The notes below the pieces were generated by a model that searched no databases, was not told where the DNA came from, and saw only the letters and a list, made by a program, of their open reading frames with translations. A program made the translations under genes and the position numbers. A stretch of DNA of 31,421 nt. Origin: UMGS902 sp045538895 (lineage in GTDB: Bacteria > Bacillota > Clostridia > Oscillospirales > CAG-272). Location of the stretch: the NCBI GenBank assembly GCA_045538895.1, contig JAZQEH010000066.1, positions 1-31,421 of the forward strand. Reading direction: 5' to 3'. Of this stretch, positions 1-8,401 are shown one piece after another (position 1 is the first letter of the stretch; each line of letters begins with the position of its first letter).

Positions 1-198
1 CATGTGTACGGTAGAGACAAAAATCCAAAAAAGCAAGTAACGGCAAGGGTTTTTAAGCCCTTGCCGCATTTTGATTTTAATATTTTTAATATAAAGTAAA
101 AAATTATTTCTTTTTATTTTTTGCTTTTATTTTTTACTTGCGGTCTGACGCGTTTGTCAGCACTCTGAGAGCCGTCTTTCGACGGCTCTTTTCTATCA
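1..198 (+). terminator. Left-edge intergenic region with two stem-loops
   Basis: No coding signal is seen here. Two hairpins are visible. One is at 41-66, where GGCAAGGG pairs with CCCTTGCC around a T-rich loop. The other is at 166-195, where GAGCCGTC-TTTC-GACGGCTC is followed by TTTTCT. The second is a good rho-independent terminator for a plus-strand gene lying left of the window. It also sits just beyond the stop of the minus-strand DUF5107 gene but has no U-tract in that orientation. The stretch between them is a run of A/T with no recognisable signal. Confidence 0.6.
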
Positions 199-3100
199 TT
201 ATTTAAGCAAATCACTATTTCCTGCAAGGATAGCCTTTGCAGTTTCAATCATGGGTGCATAGTGCTTAACACGCATTGCCTTGTGGTCATCCATAAACGG
301 AATGAAGAAAGGTGTGGTGTTGAAGTAACCGCTGCCCTCACGAGCCATTTCGCCTTCCCAATACTTGATAGCCCATTCGAGCTGCTCACGTGCCTTCTTT
401 TCGTCGCCCATACGGAGAGTTGCAAGACCCTGATATACGGGGAGAAGAGGAAGATTCATGTGTGAGAAGTAGTCGATGTAGAGGTAGTTGATGTGCTCGT
501 AAATCTTTATAGCCTCGTCACGCTTGCCGAACTTTTCAAGAAGAAGTGCTTCCTGATACTGTGCGGGAGTGTTTACGCACTCATGCCAGATACCTGCACC
601 GAGGTTTTCGGGGAGAATCTGCGAGGTCTTGAAGCAACGGAGAGCTTCTTCATCGTTGCCTGCCTTCTTTGCATCCATACCCTTGCCGAACCAAGCGTTG
701 ATGTACTGACGTGCAAGTGCGGTTTCGCCACCCTCACAAGGAACGTAGTTGTGTCCCTCGAAGAGCTTGATTGCCTCGTCATACATGCCTGCACGGTTGT
801 ATGCGCATGCCCACTCGGTAGCGATATCGTCACGTGTGGTCATAAGGTCGGGAACCATGGACTTGATCTTTTCGGCAGCAGCTTTCGGCTCCTTGCCGAG
901 GTGGTTGAGGAGGTATGCGATTTCGTATACGATTTCTTCCATATCGGGCTTGAGTGCATGTGCCTCGTCAAGAAGCTCGAGAGCACGGTCAAAGTTGCCC
1001 TTACGGTACTCGCAAAGTGCAAGTCCGCGTTTGGAAGCGAAGTCGCTGCCCTTTGCAAAGAGTTCCTCTGCCTCTGCATAGCGGCGATCACCGTAGTGAT
1101 AGCAGCCGAGGAGGTAGTTTGCACCCTGCTCTGCATAAACCTTTGCTTCAAAGGGACGGAACGGGAATACTCTGTGCTTATCGTTTGCTCTTTCGGGAAC
1201 ACCTGCAAGATATGCAATTACAGGACAAAGGTCATCGGAGTACTTTGCAACGTCTGTGAGAAGTTCCTTTGCTTCCTTATCAAAGCCTGCATCCATCATA
1301 TCGGTTGCAAGGTCAAGACAGGTCTGTGACATATTGGATGCCATCTTGCCGTAGAACTCATCCTTGCTCATCTCACCCATAACAACAAGGAAGTATCTTG
1401 CAAGGTGGTTGAGGGGGTCACGAACAAGCTCTGCCTTGAGTGCCTTAACTGCGCAATCCTTGTAGCCGAGCTTGTAGCGTGCTACTGCCGCAAGTACAAC
1501 TGCGGTGAGGTTCTGTGCACCGTTTTCAACAGCGGTGTCTGCACACATCTTTGCGTTAACCCAGTCACCCTTCTTGCAGTCGAGCATAGCAGCTCGTGTC
1601 ATAGCTTCGGAGAGTGTGTCCTTCATCCATGCGGACTTACGGAACGCATCGTATGCTTCCTTATCTCTGCCAAGTCCCACAAGTGCAAGGCCGCGATAGT
1701 AGTTGAGCTTGCCGCTTTCGGGATGGAAGTTGTAAACAGTGAGAGCCTTGAGTGCTCTTTCGAGAAGCTCATATGCCTTTTCAAACTCATGGCGGCGGAG
1801 GTACATCTCGCCAAGGAGCTGAAGTGCAGGAGCAAAGTTAGGTTCAAGTGCAATTGCTCTTTCGAGGTATTCCATGGGGTTTGCACTTGCATCGCGGTAC
1901 TGCCAGAAGTGGAGAGCCGCAACGTAGAGGTCGTGAGCTGTAGAAAGCTCGTTGGGATACGGAACCTCGGGGAAAAGGTCGGGAAGAGGCTGCTGAACGC
2001 GAACGATCTGCTCATAGTAAAGAATGTCACCGATGGTGATTTCATATGCGGAGCAGTCAAATTCGGGGAGGTCAAATACGGTTACCTTGCCTGCGGGGAT
2101 ATCGCAAACCGTTTCGAGAATGGTCTTGCCTGCAGCAGTGAGCTTGACAGAAACGCCCTTCAGATCGAGTGTGGGCTGTACACGGAGAACGTTGCTCTCT
2201 ACACGGACAGCACAGTCATAGTTTGCATATGAAGGAATACCAAGCTCTGCAATAGGATACCAGCACTGCTTGAAGCACTTGGTTTCATAAGCCTCGAGCC
2301 ATGTAAGGTCGGGCTGATTGTTGGTATATGAACCTGCCATAAGTTCAGCGTAAGGACCGTCGGTATCGGTGAGTGCACGCTCCCATGAACGTGAAAGCTG
2401 ATTGTATGCCCATGTGAACATCTTCTTACCTGTTACAACATGGTGGTCACCGATATGTACTACACCTGCTTTTCTGTCCTGGTCATAGCCGCCGAAGTAA
2501 TCATAGTCGGAAGCTGCACAGAAATACGAGGTGGGGAACTTGGTGTTGAAGTGCTTGGAAATGTCAACACCGGGCTCGTCAAAGGTATAGCCGTTGAAAT
2601 GGCCCTTTGCGATAGGATATGTGGTGTTGGAACGGCGATAGTGGAAGTGAACATGGTCAACGTCGGAGGGGAAGAAAATCTCATAGGAGTGGTTTACGGG
2701 CACTGCGGTGTTCTCCCACCAGAGGAAAGAACGGCGCATAGAGGTGCGGTTGGAAACCTTAACACGGGTTTCAAAAATCGCACGGTCATTGCCGAGGTAA
2801 ACGCCAACCATACCCTTCATACGGTCAACGGGGTCATGCTCGGAGAGCCAAACGGTTACGCCGTCTTCTTCCTGCACGATTTCATAGTCAACAGGCATAA
2901 ACGTGGATGCTCTGTGGTGGTAGGGCCAGTTAAACTCGATACCGCCGGAAATCCACGAACCGAGAAGTCCGATAAGAGCGGGCTTGATAACGTGCTGACG
3001 GTAGAAGAAGTCATAGTCATTCTTCTTGTCGTATGCTGTGAAGATCTTACCGCCGATCTCGGGAAGAATGGTGAGTTCGATATAATCGTTTTCGATTACG

Positions 3101-3285
3101 ATTGCCTCATACTCGCGGTCATGCTTTTCCTTTGCAGGAGTCTTGATAACAACTGCGTTAGGATAGGGATTACCGGTGAAACGCTGGTGAACGCGGTTCT
3201 CGGCAAACATGGGAAGCTGCTCAGCGGGAGCTTCCTGATAAGTAGGGATCACAAGAGTTTTTACGGTTACCGTAGTCTTACTCAT
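199..3285 (-). CDS. DUF5107 domain protein with C-terminal tetratricopeptide repeats (1028 aa)
   Basis: The N-terminal third (about residues 40-330) is a beta-rich domain with many aromatic residues (for example FNWPYHH and WWENTAVPVN). It matches the DUF5107 family, which resembles galactose-mutarotase/beta-sandwich folds. From about residue 470 to 1010 the protein is a long series of 34-residue helical repeats (ALxLLGEMYLRR, YYRGLALVGLGRDKEAYDAF), which are TPRs. There is no signal peptide, so it is probably cytoplasmic. The ATG at 3285 is preceded by AAGGAG at a good distance. It is transcribed divergently from an AraC regulator, an arrangement typical of sugar-use genes, so a role in sugar or glycoside metabolism is inferred. 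No catalytic residues can be assigned from the sequence. Length and architecture agree with full-length members of the family, and the frame is intact. Confidence 0.85.
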   Translation of the reverse strand: MSKTTVTVKTLVIPTYQEAPAEQLPMFAENRVHQRFTGNPYPNAVVIKTPAKEKHDREYEAIVIENDYIELTILPEIGGKIFTAYDKKNDYDFFYRQHVIKPALIGLLGSWISGGIEFNWPYHHRASTFMPVDYEIVQEEDGVTVWLSEHDPVDRMKGMVGVYLGNDRAIFETRVKVSNRTSMRRSFLWWENTAVPVNHSYEIFFPSDVDHVHFHYRRSNTTYPIAKGHFNGYTFDEPGVDISKHFNTKFPTSYFCAASDYDYFGGYDQDRKAGVVHIGDHHVVTGKKMFTWAYNQLSRSWERALTDTDGPYAELMAGSYTNNQPDLTWLEAYETKCFKQCWYPIAELGIPSYANYDCAVRVESNVLRVQPTLDLKGVSVKLTAAGKTILETVCDIPAGKVTVFDLPEFDCSAYEITIGDILYYEQIVRVQQPLPDLFPEVPYPNELSTAHDLYVAALHFWQYRDASANPMEYLERAIALEPNFAPALQLLGEMYLRRHEFEKAYELLERALKALTVYNFHPESGKLNYYRGLALVGLGRDKEAYDAFRKSAWMKDTLSEAMTRAAMLDCKKGDWVNAKMCADTAVENGAQNLTAVVLAAVARYKLGYKDCAVKALKAELVRDPLNHLARYFLVVMGEMSKDEFYGKMASNMSQTCLDLATDMMDAGFDKEAKELLTDVAKYSDDLCPVIAYLAGVPERANDKHRVFPFRPFEAKVYAEQGANYLLGCYHYGDRRYAEAEELFAKGSDFASKRGLALCEYRKGNFDRALELLDEAHALKPDMEEIVYEIAYLLNHLGKEPKAAAEKIKSMVPDLMTTRDDIATEWACAYNRAGMYDEAIKLFEGHNYVPCEGGETALARQYINAWFGKGMDAKKAGNDEEALRCFKTSQILPENLGAGIWHECVNTPAQYQEALLLEKFGKRDEAIKIYEHINYLYIDYFSHMNLPLLPVYQGLATLRMGDEKKAREQLEWAIKYWEGEMAREGSGYFNTTPFFIPFMDDHKAMRVKHYAPMIETAKAILAGNSDLLK

Positions 3286-3474
3286 GGTCTTTTCTCCTTG
3301 TTGGTTATAATTTGTTTACGGTTTCATTCTAACACGGCAATACTTTTTTTAAAATACAAAAAAATTAGTAAAAAATCACAAAAAAACTGTACAACCTCTG
3401 TGTTTTCCAAAAAACAAACTTGGTGGGCAAATGCCAAAAAAGTTTATTTTATTCTTTTTTATGCACTTTTACTA

Positions 3475-3503
3475 TTGATTTTTGGTTTATTTTGTTGTAT
3501 TAT
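3475..3503 (+). promoter_or_regulatory. Predicted promoter of the AraC-type regulator gene
   Basis: TTGATT at 3475-3480 and TATTAT at 3498-3503 are separated by 17 bp. This places transcription start about 15 nt before the GAGGTGAGA ribosome binding site of the regulator. The rest of the 240-bp divergent region (3286-3525) is very A/T-rich. I cannot pick a convincing -35/-10 pair for the opposite gene. Confidence 0.5.
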
Positions 3504-3525
3504 AATTTTCATGTGAGGTGAGAAT

Positions 3526-4380
3526 ATGCAAAAAATAAACTTTTCGGACCTTGATCCGTACGTGCGTTTTTCAAATACTTTGATCCTTCCGCCCGATTTT
3601 TCTACAAACGACGTACACGCCTGCGACATCCGCATTGTGTACATATATTCCGGCACGGTTAAGGTTAAAATAAACAACCATTCCTATACTGCCGGCAGGG
3701 GCGGGCTTTTTCTTTACCCCCCGTCAACCAAGTATTCTATAAACAATGCAACCGGCGATGATGCAAAAATAATGTCCATAAACTTCGATTATATTGCAAA
3801 GCTCGACCGCCATCTTTCGCCGATACCCACAATCCCCGATAATCTGTGGCATCAGAGCGACGCTCTTGAAAATCTGGAATTTATTGACACGCCACAGTTC
3901 AACGAGCCGATATACCTTGAAAATATGCATATTCTCGAACCCATCTTTGCATCGCTCACTACAGAATACCTCGATTGCAAGCCGTATAATATGCAGATAA
4001 GAGGTCTTTTGCTGCACGAGGCACTCTTTATCATTCTCCGTCAGTTATCCTACGGTACAAAGCAGAAAAAACTCAGCCTTGCCGAAAAGGTGATAAACTA
4101 CATTCAGGACAATTATTCAAGCGACCTTTCAAACGAATCCATCGGCAAGTATTTCAATTATCATCCTAATTATATTAATAGGGTTATCCAGAAACATACA
4201 GGGCAGTCGTTGCACCAGTACGTACTTTCATGCAGAGTTGCAAAGGCACTTGAACTGCTTCAGACCTCACGTCTTTCGGTAACCGAGGTCTCAGAAAAGG
4301 TGGGCTTTTCGTCAATCAAGCACTTCTCGCAGACGTTCAAGAGCATTTACGGATACTCACCCATACATTTTAAAGATTAA
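3526..4380 (+). CDS. AraC family transcriptional regulator (284 aa)
   Basis: The N-terminal part (about residues 25-140) is a cupin-like effector-binding domain, with the typical IYSGTVKVKIN...GGLFLYPP strand pattern. Residues about 185-283 are the AraC/XylS double helix-turn-helix. Its second half carries the family signature VSEKVGFSSIKHFSQTFKS followed by YGYSP. The protein is full length and cytoplasmic. The start is supported by GAGGTGAGA just upstream. It faces away from the DUF5107-TPR gene across 240 bp, so that gene is the most likely target; the ligand is unknown but is probably a carbohydrate, as for most cupin-type AraC regulators. The gene is monocistronic and ends in a terminator hairpin. 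Confidence 0.93.
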   Translation: MQKINFSDLDPYVRFSNTLILPPDFSTNDVHACDIRIVYIYSGTVKVKINNHSYTAGRGGLFLYPPSTKYSINNATGDDAKIMSINFDYIAKLDRHLSPIPTIPDNLWHQSDALENLEFIDTPQFNEPIYLENMHILEPIFASLTTEYLDCKPYNMQIRGLLLHEALFIILRQLSYGTKQKKLSLAEKVINYIQDNYSSDLSNESIGKYFNYHPNYINRVIQKHTGQSLHQYVLSCRVAKALELLQTSRLSVTEVSEKVGFSSIKHFSQTFKSIYGYSPIHFKD

Positions 4381-4409
4381 AAGGAGCCATGCGGCTCCTT
4401 TTTGTTTTA
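4381..4409 (+). terminator. Terminator between the AraC gene and the convergent permease gene
   Basis: The stem AAGGAGCC / GGCTCCTT with an ATGC loop begins directly after the AraC stop and is followed by TTTTGTTTT. Because A-rich sequence precedes it, it probably also serves the convergent permease gene ending at 4407. Confidence 0.8.
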
Positions 4410-5210
4410 TTTTTTCTTTATTATCTTCCCTATTACAGTGCACACAAGCAGAACTGCAAGGTTGCAAAGCACAATCATTGCACCTGCGGGAAGCGTAAGC
4501 GAAACGAGCAGTCCAAAAATAAAGGTCAGCACCGATATAACCGCCGAAAGCAGAATAACACCCTTGAAGCTGTCGGCAATCTGCATAGCGGACAGCGCAG
4601 GAAAAATGATAAGGCTTGATATCAGCATAGTACCGACAATCTGCATACCTACAACAACAGTAATTGCGATAAGCAATGCCAGCAACAGATTGTAAAACTT
4701 TACGTGTACACCTGCGCTCTTCGCAAACGGCATATCAAACGTCACGGCAAAAATCCGGTTTTTAAAAAGCACAAACAAAACTATAACAACGAGCGATAAA
4801 ACAACCGAGATTATCACGTCGGTTTTTGTGAGTGCCAAAATACTTCCGAAAAGATATCCTCCAAGGTCGGAGGCACTACCGCCCGACAGCGAATTTGCCA
4901 CAACACCTATTGCAAGTGCCGATGAGGAAAGCACCGCTATAGCACTGTCGCCCTTGATTTTTTTGCTCTCGGACATGCCGAGAAGTACAAATGCACTGAC
5001 GATAACCACGGGTACCGCAAGTGCCATCGGTGCCAATGAAAGTGCATATGCAACAGAGAGTGCGCCAAAGCCAACGTGCGAAAGCCCGTCACCTATCATG
5101 GAATAACGGCGAAGCACCAGCAAAACTCCGAGCAATGCCGCACAAAGCGACACAAGCACCCCGACTATGAGTGCATATTGCATAAACTGGTAAGTGAATA
5201 TGTTAAGCAT
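4407..5210 (-). CDS. Zinc/manganese ABC transporter, membrane permease (ZnuB/MntB family, 267 aa)
   Basis: This is a multi-pass membrane protein of the ABC-3 (ZnuB/MntB/TroC) family. It begins MLNIFTYQFMQYALIVG and contains RRYSMIGDGLSHVGFGALS (about residues 36-54), the family's conserved cytoplasmic loop that contacts the ATPase. About eight or nine hydrophobic segments follow and the C-terminus is IGKIIKKK. A longer reading frame extends upstream to 5294, but the ATG at 5210 has GGAGG at a good distance and overlaps the end of the ATPase gene by 8 nt. I therefore chose that start. It is the last gene of the fur-like > substrate-binding > ATPase > permease operon and forms the translocation channel. 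Metal specificity (Zn or Mn) cannot be read from the permease alone. Confidence 0.92.
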   Translation of the reverse strand: MLNIFTYQFMQYALIVGVLVSLCAALLGVLLVLRRYSMIGDGLSHVGFGALSVAYALSLAPMALAVPVVIVSAFVLLGMSESKKIKGDSAIAVLSSSALAIGVVANSLSGGSASDLGGYLFGSILALTKTDVIISVVLSLVVIVLFVLFKNRIFAVTFDMPFAKSAGVHVKFYNLLLALLIAITVVVGMQIVGTMLISSLIIFPALSAMQIADSFKGVILLSAVISVLTFIFGLLVSLTLPAGAMIVLCNLAVLLVCTVIGKIIKKK

Positions 5211-5910
5211 CGTATGCCTCCGTTCCGAAAGAAACGCCATACGGTGTTTTTTCATATTCTTCGGGTGTGCCGATAAATTTAACCGCCGTGGCAAGATGTA
5301 GTATCCTGTCCGAATACTTCATTGCGGCACCGATATCGTGCGACACCATAATAACCGTCATGCCATGCTCGTCGCAAAGATGACGCACGGTTGTGTAAAG
5401 GTCCTTTGTCACAAGTGGGTCGAGTCCTGCGGTAGGCTCATCAAGGAGCAGCACTTCATCTGCCGCACAGAGTGCCCTTGCAAGCAGAACTCTCTGCTGC
5501 TGTCCGCCCGAAAGTGCCCTGTAGCTCTTTTTGGCAAATGCGGATATGCCGAGCATCTCCATGTATCCCCTCGCCCTTGCCTTTTGCCCTCTGCTGTAAA
5601 ACGGTATCACAGAGGTAGAGCCGATGTTGCCCGAAAGCACAACCTCGTAAACGCTTGCAGGAAAGTCACGCTGGGCGCTCGACTGCTGCGGCAGATATCC
5701 GATTTTGCCTCGCAGCGAGCTGTCAAGCTCCACCGTCCCCTCCTCGGGAGCATTTATACCGAGTATAATACGTGCAAGCGTTGATTTGCCTGCACCGTTT
5801 TCACCTACTATAGTGAGAAACTCACCTTTTCTGACCGAAAAACTCACACCGTCAAGTGCAAGCGTCCGTTCATTGTGAACAGTGATGTTTTTACAAGTAA
5901 TTATATCCAT
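5203..5910 (-). CDS. Zinc/manganese ABC transporter, ATP-binding subunit (ZnuC family, 235 aa)
   Basis: This is a complete ABC ATPase. It has Walker A GENGAGKST (about residues 36-44), a Q-loop in GYLPQQSS, the signature LSGGQQQR, Walker B VLLLDEPTAGLD and the switch histidine in MVSHD. The small size and closeness to ZnuC/MntB-type ATPases fit metal uptake. The ATG at 5910 shares its first base with the TGA of the upstream substrate-binding gene (TGATG), and the 3' end overlaps the permease by 8 nt, so translation is probably coupled. A TTG at 5913 is a possible but weaker start. It powers uptake at the inner face of the membrane. Confidence 0.94.
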   Translation of the reverse strand: MDIITCKNITVHNERTLALDGVSFSVRKGEFLTIVGENGAGKSTLARIILGINAPEEGTVELDSSLRGKIGYLPQQSSAQRDFPASVYEVVLSGNIGSTSVIPFYSRGQKARARGYMEMLGISAFAKKSYRALSGGQQQRVLLARALCAADEVLLLDEPTAGLDPLVTKDLYTTVRHLCDEHGMTVIMVSHDIGAAMKYSDRILHLATAVKFIGTPEEYEKTPYGVSFGTEAYDA

Positions 5911-6818
5911 CAAGAAAGTGCCTTTCGTAAGGTTTCAATATTCCTTTGCATAAGCGAAAAATAACTTTCGCCGCTATCAAATTCTTCCTTTGTAATATTG
6001 TGTATCGCATGAAGATGCAGCACCTCTATACCGCATTCTGCAGCGATTGCATCCGCTATTTTCTTCTCTGACGGTACATCGTAAATAACATACCTTGCTC
6101 CGCTTGCCTTTATTTCCTCTACCATATCGGCAATAACCACCGCCGCAGGCTCGGCATGCGATGCACACCCCTCGTAAACCGATTTGTGATGCAGACCGAT
6201 TTCGTCAAACATGTATCTGAAAGCAAAGCTTCCGCCAAAATATACAGTATCACGCTTCGCCTCACTTGCAAGTGCGGCAAAGCCGTCTTTTATACCGTCA
6301 AGAGAGTCAAGGCAGTTTTTAAGACCGCCACGGTAGACCTCGGCATTATCAGCATCAAGCGATACAAGCGCATCGGCTATGGCATTACACATCGCTTTCG
6401 CATTTTCCGAAGAAGTCCATATATGCGAGTCGTATTCATCATGACCGTCATGCTCATGTACAGGCAAAAGCGTAGCATGCTCCGAAAGGTCAAGCACGTG
6501 CAGCTTTCCGCTCTCAATTCTCGCTGCGATATCGTCACTGCCAAGCAAAGCGGCTGCCCACAGCTCCATTTCGTCACCCGTGTAAATGAACAGATCCGCA
6601 TTTGCAATTTTCATGATATCGGCAGGAGTCGGGTCATAGGAATGTGCATCGGCACCGATGTCAAGGAGCATATCAACCTCAGCGTTTTCCCCCGCAATTT
6701 CACGGGCAAGACTATACTGAGGAAACATGCTTGCAACCACGCTTATCTCATCACCGCCGTCAGAGCACGCCGAAAGCAGTGCCATAAGGCACAGCAAAAG
6801 AACCGCTATTCTTTTCAT
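5910..6818 (-). CDS. Zinc/manganese ABC transporter, substrate-binding lipoprotein (ZnuA family, 302 aa)
   Basis: The protein starts MKRIAVLLLCLMALLSAC, a lipoprotein signal peptide with lipobox LLSAC, so it is anchored outside the membrane by the cysteine at residue 18. The body is a cluster A-I metal-binding protein. Likely ligands are the His in DAHSYDPTP, the His at the end of the short H/D-rich loop HEHDGHDEYDSHIW, a third His near GCASHAEP, and an acidic residue near the C-terminus. The H/D-rich loop before the second ligand is characteristic of zinc-specific ZnuA proteins, so zinc is favoured over manganese; this is inference. The ATG at 6818 overlaps the stop of the upstream fur-like gene (ATGA). 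A longer in-frame extension to 6842 lacks a good ribosome binding site. Confidence 0.93.
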   Translation of the reverse strand: MKRIAVLLLCLMALLSACSDGGDEISVVASMFPQYSLAREIAGENAEVDMLLDIGADAHSYDPTPADIMKIANADLFIYTGDEMELWAAALLGSDDIAARIESGKLHVLDLSEHATLLPVHEHDGHDEYDSHIWTSSENAKAMCNAIADALVSLDADNAEVYRGGLKNCLDSLDGIKDGFAALASEAKRDTVYFGGSFAFRYMFDEIGLHHKSVYEGCASHAEPAAVVIADMVEEIKASGARYVIYDVPSEKKIADAIAAECGIEVLHLHAIHNITKEEFDSGESYFSLMQRNIETLRKALS

Positions 6819-7225
6819 ACCGCACCCCCACACTTTTTGCACAGACCGTAAAGCAGAGTCTTTCTCTCGTTAATTCTGAATCCGTGCTCACGTGCCATGT
6901 GCGAAAACAATGCCTCCAGCTCATGGCAATGCGTATGTTCAACCTCTCCGCACTCGGTGCAGACAAGGTGAAAATGACAATCGTCACCGCATGCCGTTCC
7001 TATAAAACGGTATGTCACGGTTTTGCCCTCGGCACTTGCAAAGCGGCTGATGATTCCCTCTTCAACAAGTGCTTCAAGATGACGGTAAATAGTGCTTCTG
7101 CTGACCTCGTAGTCCTCGTTTTCAAGGGCTATGCGAACACCGTCAACCGTGAGGCTCTCATGCTTATGCTTTTCAAGGCAGGCGATAAGCACCGCCTTTT
7201 GTTTTGTATTGTAAACCTGTTTCAT
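6815..7225 (-). CDS. Fur family metal-responsive repressor (probable Zur, 136 aa)
   Basis: The N-terminal winged helix includes TKQKAVLIACLEKH and VSRSTIYRHLEALVEEGII (Fur recognition helix). The C-terminal dimer domain has HFHLVCTECGEVEHTHCHELE. The structural zinc pairs CTEC and, near the C-terminus, CKKC are both present. The ATG at 7225 follows GAGGAAAT; a longer frame to 7288 would begin upstream of the -10 box and is rejected. It is the first gene of the metal uptake operon and overlaps the next gene by ATGA, so it almost certainly controls the operon and itself. The regulated metal is inferred to be zinc from the transporter. Fur, PerR or Mur function is possible but less likely. Confidence 0.9.
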   Translation of the reverse strand: MKQVYNTKQKAVLIACLEKHKHESLTVDGVRIALENEDYEVSRSTIYRHLEALVEEGIISRFASAEGKTVTYRFIGTACGDDCHFHLVCTECGEVEHTHCHELEALFSHMAREHGFRINERKTLLYGLCKKCGGAV

Positions 7226-7234
7226 ATTTCCTCT

Positions 7235-7259
7235 TTTGAATTTGAATTTCAATTTCAAA
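7235..7259 (-). promoter_or_regulatory. Predicted Fur/Zur operator of the metal uptake operon
   Basis: A 25-bp A/T-rich palindrome consists of TTTGAATTTGAA and TTCAATTTCAAA, matching 11 of 12 positions when inverted. It lies between the -10 box and the ribosome binding site of the fur-like gene. Position and symmetry are those expected for autorepression by a Fur-family dimer. The consensus differs from the textbook Fur box, so assignment to this regulator is inference. Confidence 0.65.
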
Positions 7260-7288
7260 TTATACACTAAAGCACCGCCGTTTGTCAA
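7259..7288 (-). promoter_or_regulatory. Predicted promoter of the metal uptake operon
   Basis: On the minus strand TTGACA (7288-7283) and TATAAT (7264-7259) are spaced 18 bp apart, both perfect consensus. The start would fall inside the palindromic operator, so a bound repressor would block initiation. Confidence 0.8.
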
Positions 7289-7308
7289 TCCAAAAATACA
7301 AATTCAAC

Positions 7309-7337
7309 TTGATATTCATTCCCTTTTGTTGTATTAT
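7309..7337 (+). promoter_or_regulatory. Predicted promoter of the PpiC operon
   Basis: TTGATA at 7309-7314 and TATTAT at 7332-7337 are separated by 17 bp, about 20 bp upstream of the GAGGAG site before the ATG at 7367. It is back-to-back with the metal operon promoter. Confidence 0.65.
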
Positions 7338-7366
7338 TAGATTAAGAAAATATTTGAGGAGTAAAA

Positions 7367-8401
7367 ATGGAAATCAAAACCTTTGAGGAAAACAGAAAAC
7401 TTTTTATAAAAAAGATAATCGCAGCGGCGATTCTCGTTTTGCTTGTTATTATTGCGGTTGTGCTGATAATCATGGGCATCAACCGCCAGAAAGAGCTACA
7501 GTACCTTGAGTCATACGGCATGACGGCGGTTACGGTAGGTGAAAACAAGGTAACATATGACATATACCGTTCACTCTATCTCAACTACCGTGACGAGCTG
7601 AAATACAGCTTCACAACTGACGGTGTACTTGCGGAAAAAGAGCTTGACAGCGAGATACGCACACGTGTGCTGAACGATTTGAGATACATGTATTCAATAA
7701 TCTCGCTTGCAGGTGAGCACGGTCTGTCACTCACAAGCAAGGACGTGCTTACGGTGGCACAAACCTATATTGCAGAGATGAAAGCCTATTGCGAAGAGAG
7801 CGAAATCAGCTTTGAAGCGACTCTTGAAAAAGGCTACATGACCGAGCAGGCATTTGAGTTTTTCCAGCGTGTGATGGCGCTTGAAGACGTTCTCTACACA
7901 ACTCTTGTTTCGGAGGGCGTAATCGAAAGCGAGGACGAAAAAATTCTTGAAATACTCCGCAGTGACGAGCTTATCCGTATCAAGAGCGTTTTTGTTGAAA
8001 ACGACAAGGGCGAAAACGTTGAAACCAACCGTGCAATTGCATACAAGGTAATTGAAAAATTCAACGGCGGTGAGGACTTCAACACCCTTATCGGTCAGTA
8101 TTCCGAGGAAATCCCCGGCGGCGAAGCATATATCTTCCGCGGTGAGCGCGAATCGGTGTTTGAAAATGCGGCTTTTGCCCTTGAAAACGGTGAAATCAGC
8201 GACGTTGTCGAAAGCGAGAACGGCTTTTATATAATTCTCCGCATCAAAAAGGATGAAGAATATATAATGAAGAATTTCAACGACCTCAAATCGCTTTATC
8301 AAAGCATTGCCTTTGACCGTGCGCTCAAATCACGTGCAAATTCCCTTGCGGCAACCGAAAGCGAGTACGTACGTTCACTTGAATTTGAGGAGATTAAGTA
8401 A
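7367..8401 (+). CDS. Membrane-anchored PpiC-type peptidyl-prolyl isomerase / foldase (344 aa)
   Basis: A short charged N-terminus is followed by a single transmembrane segment (about residues 20-38, IIAAAILVLLVIIAVVLIIM). Then comes a helical SurA/PrsA-like N-domain and a parvulin domain at about residues 205-305, recognisable by FNGGEDFNTLIGQYSEE, ENAAFALENGEISDVV and ENGFYIILR. It has no lipobox, so it is anchored by its N-terminal helix and acts outside the membrane on newly secreted proteins. The ATG follows GAGGAG. Its stop shares one base with the next start (TAATG), so the three genes 7367-10004 form a coupled operon. Confidence 0.85.
   Translation: MEIKTFEENRKLFIKKIIAAAILVLLVIIAVVLIIMGINRQKELQYLESYGMTAVTVGENKVTYDIYRSLYLNYRDELKYSFTTDGVLAEKELDSEIRTRVLNDLRYMYSIISLAGEHGLSLTSKDVLTVAQTYIAEMKAYCEESEISFEATLEKGYMTEQAFEFFQRVMALEDVLYTTLVSEGVIESEDEKILEILRSDELIRIKSVFVENDKGENVETNRAIAYKVIEKFNGGEDFNTLIGQYSEEIPGGEAYIFRGERESVFENAAFALENGEISDVVESENGFYIILRIKKDEEYIMKNFNDLKSLYQSIAFDRALKSRANSLAATESEYVRSLEFEEIK

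Noticed and set aside
493..3516. Long plus-strand frames opposite the DUF5107 gene and similar ones opposite glnN.
   Set aside because: They are mirror frames of strongly coding genes, rich in Cys/Val/Leu, and lack ribosome binding sites.
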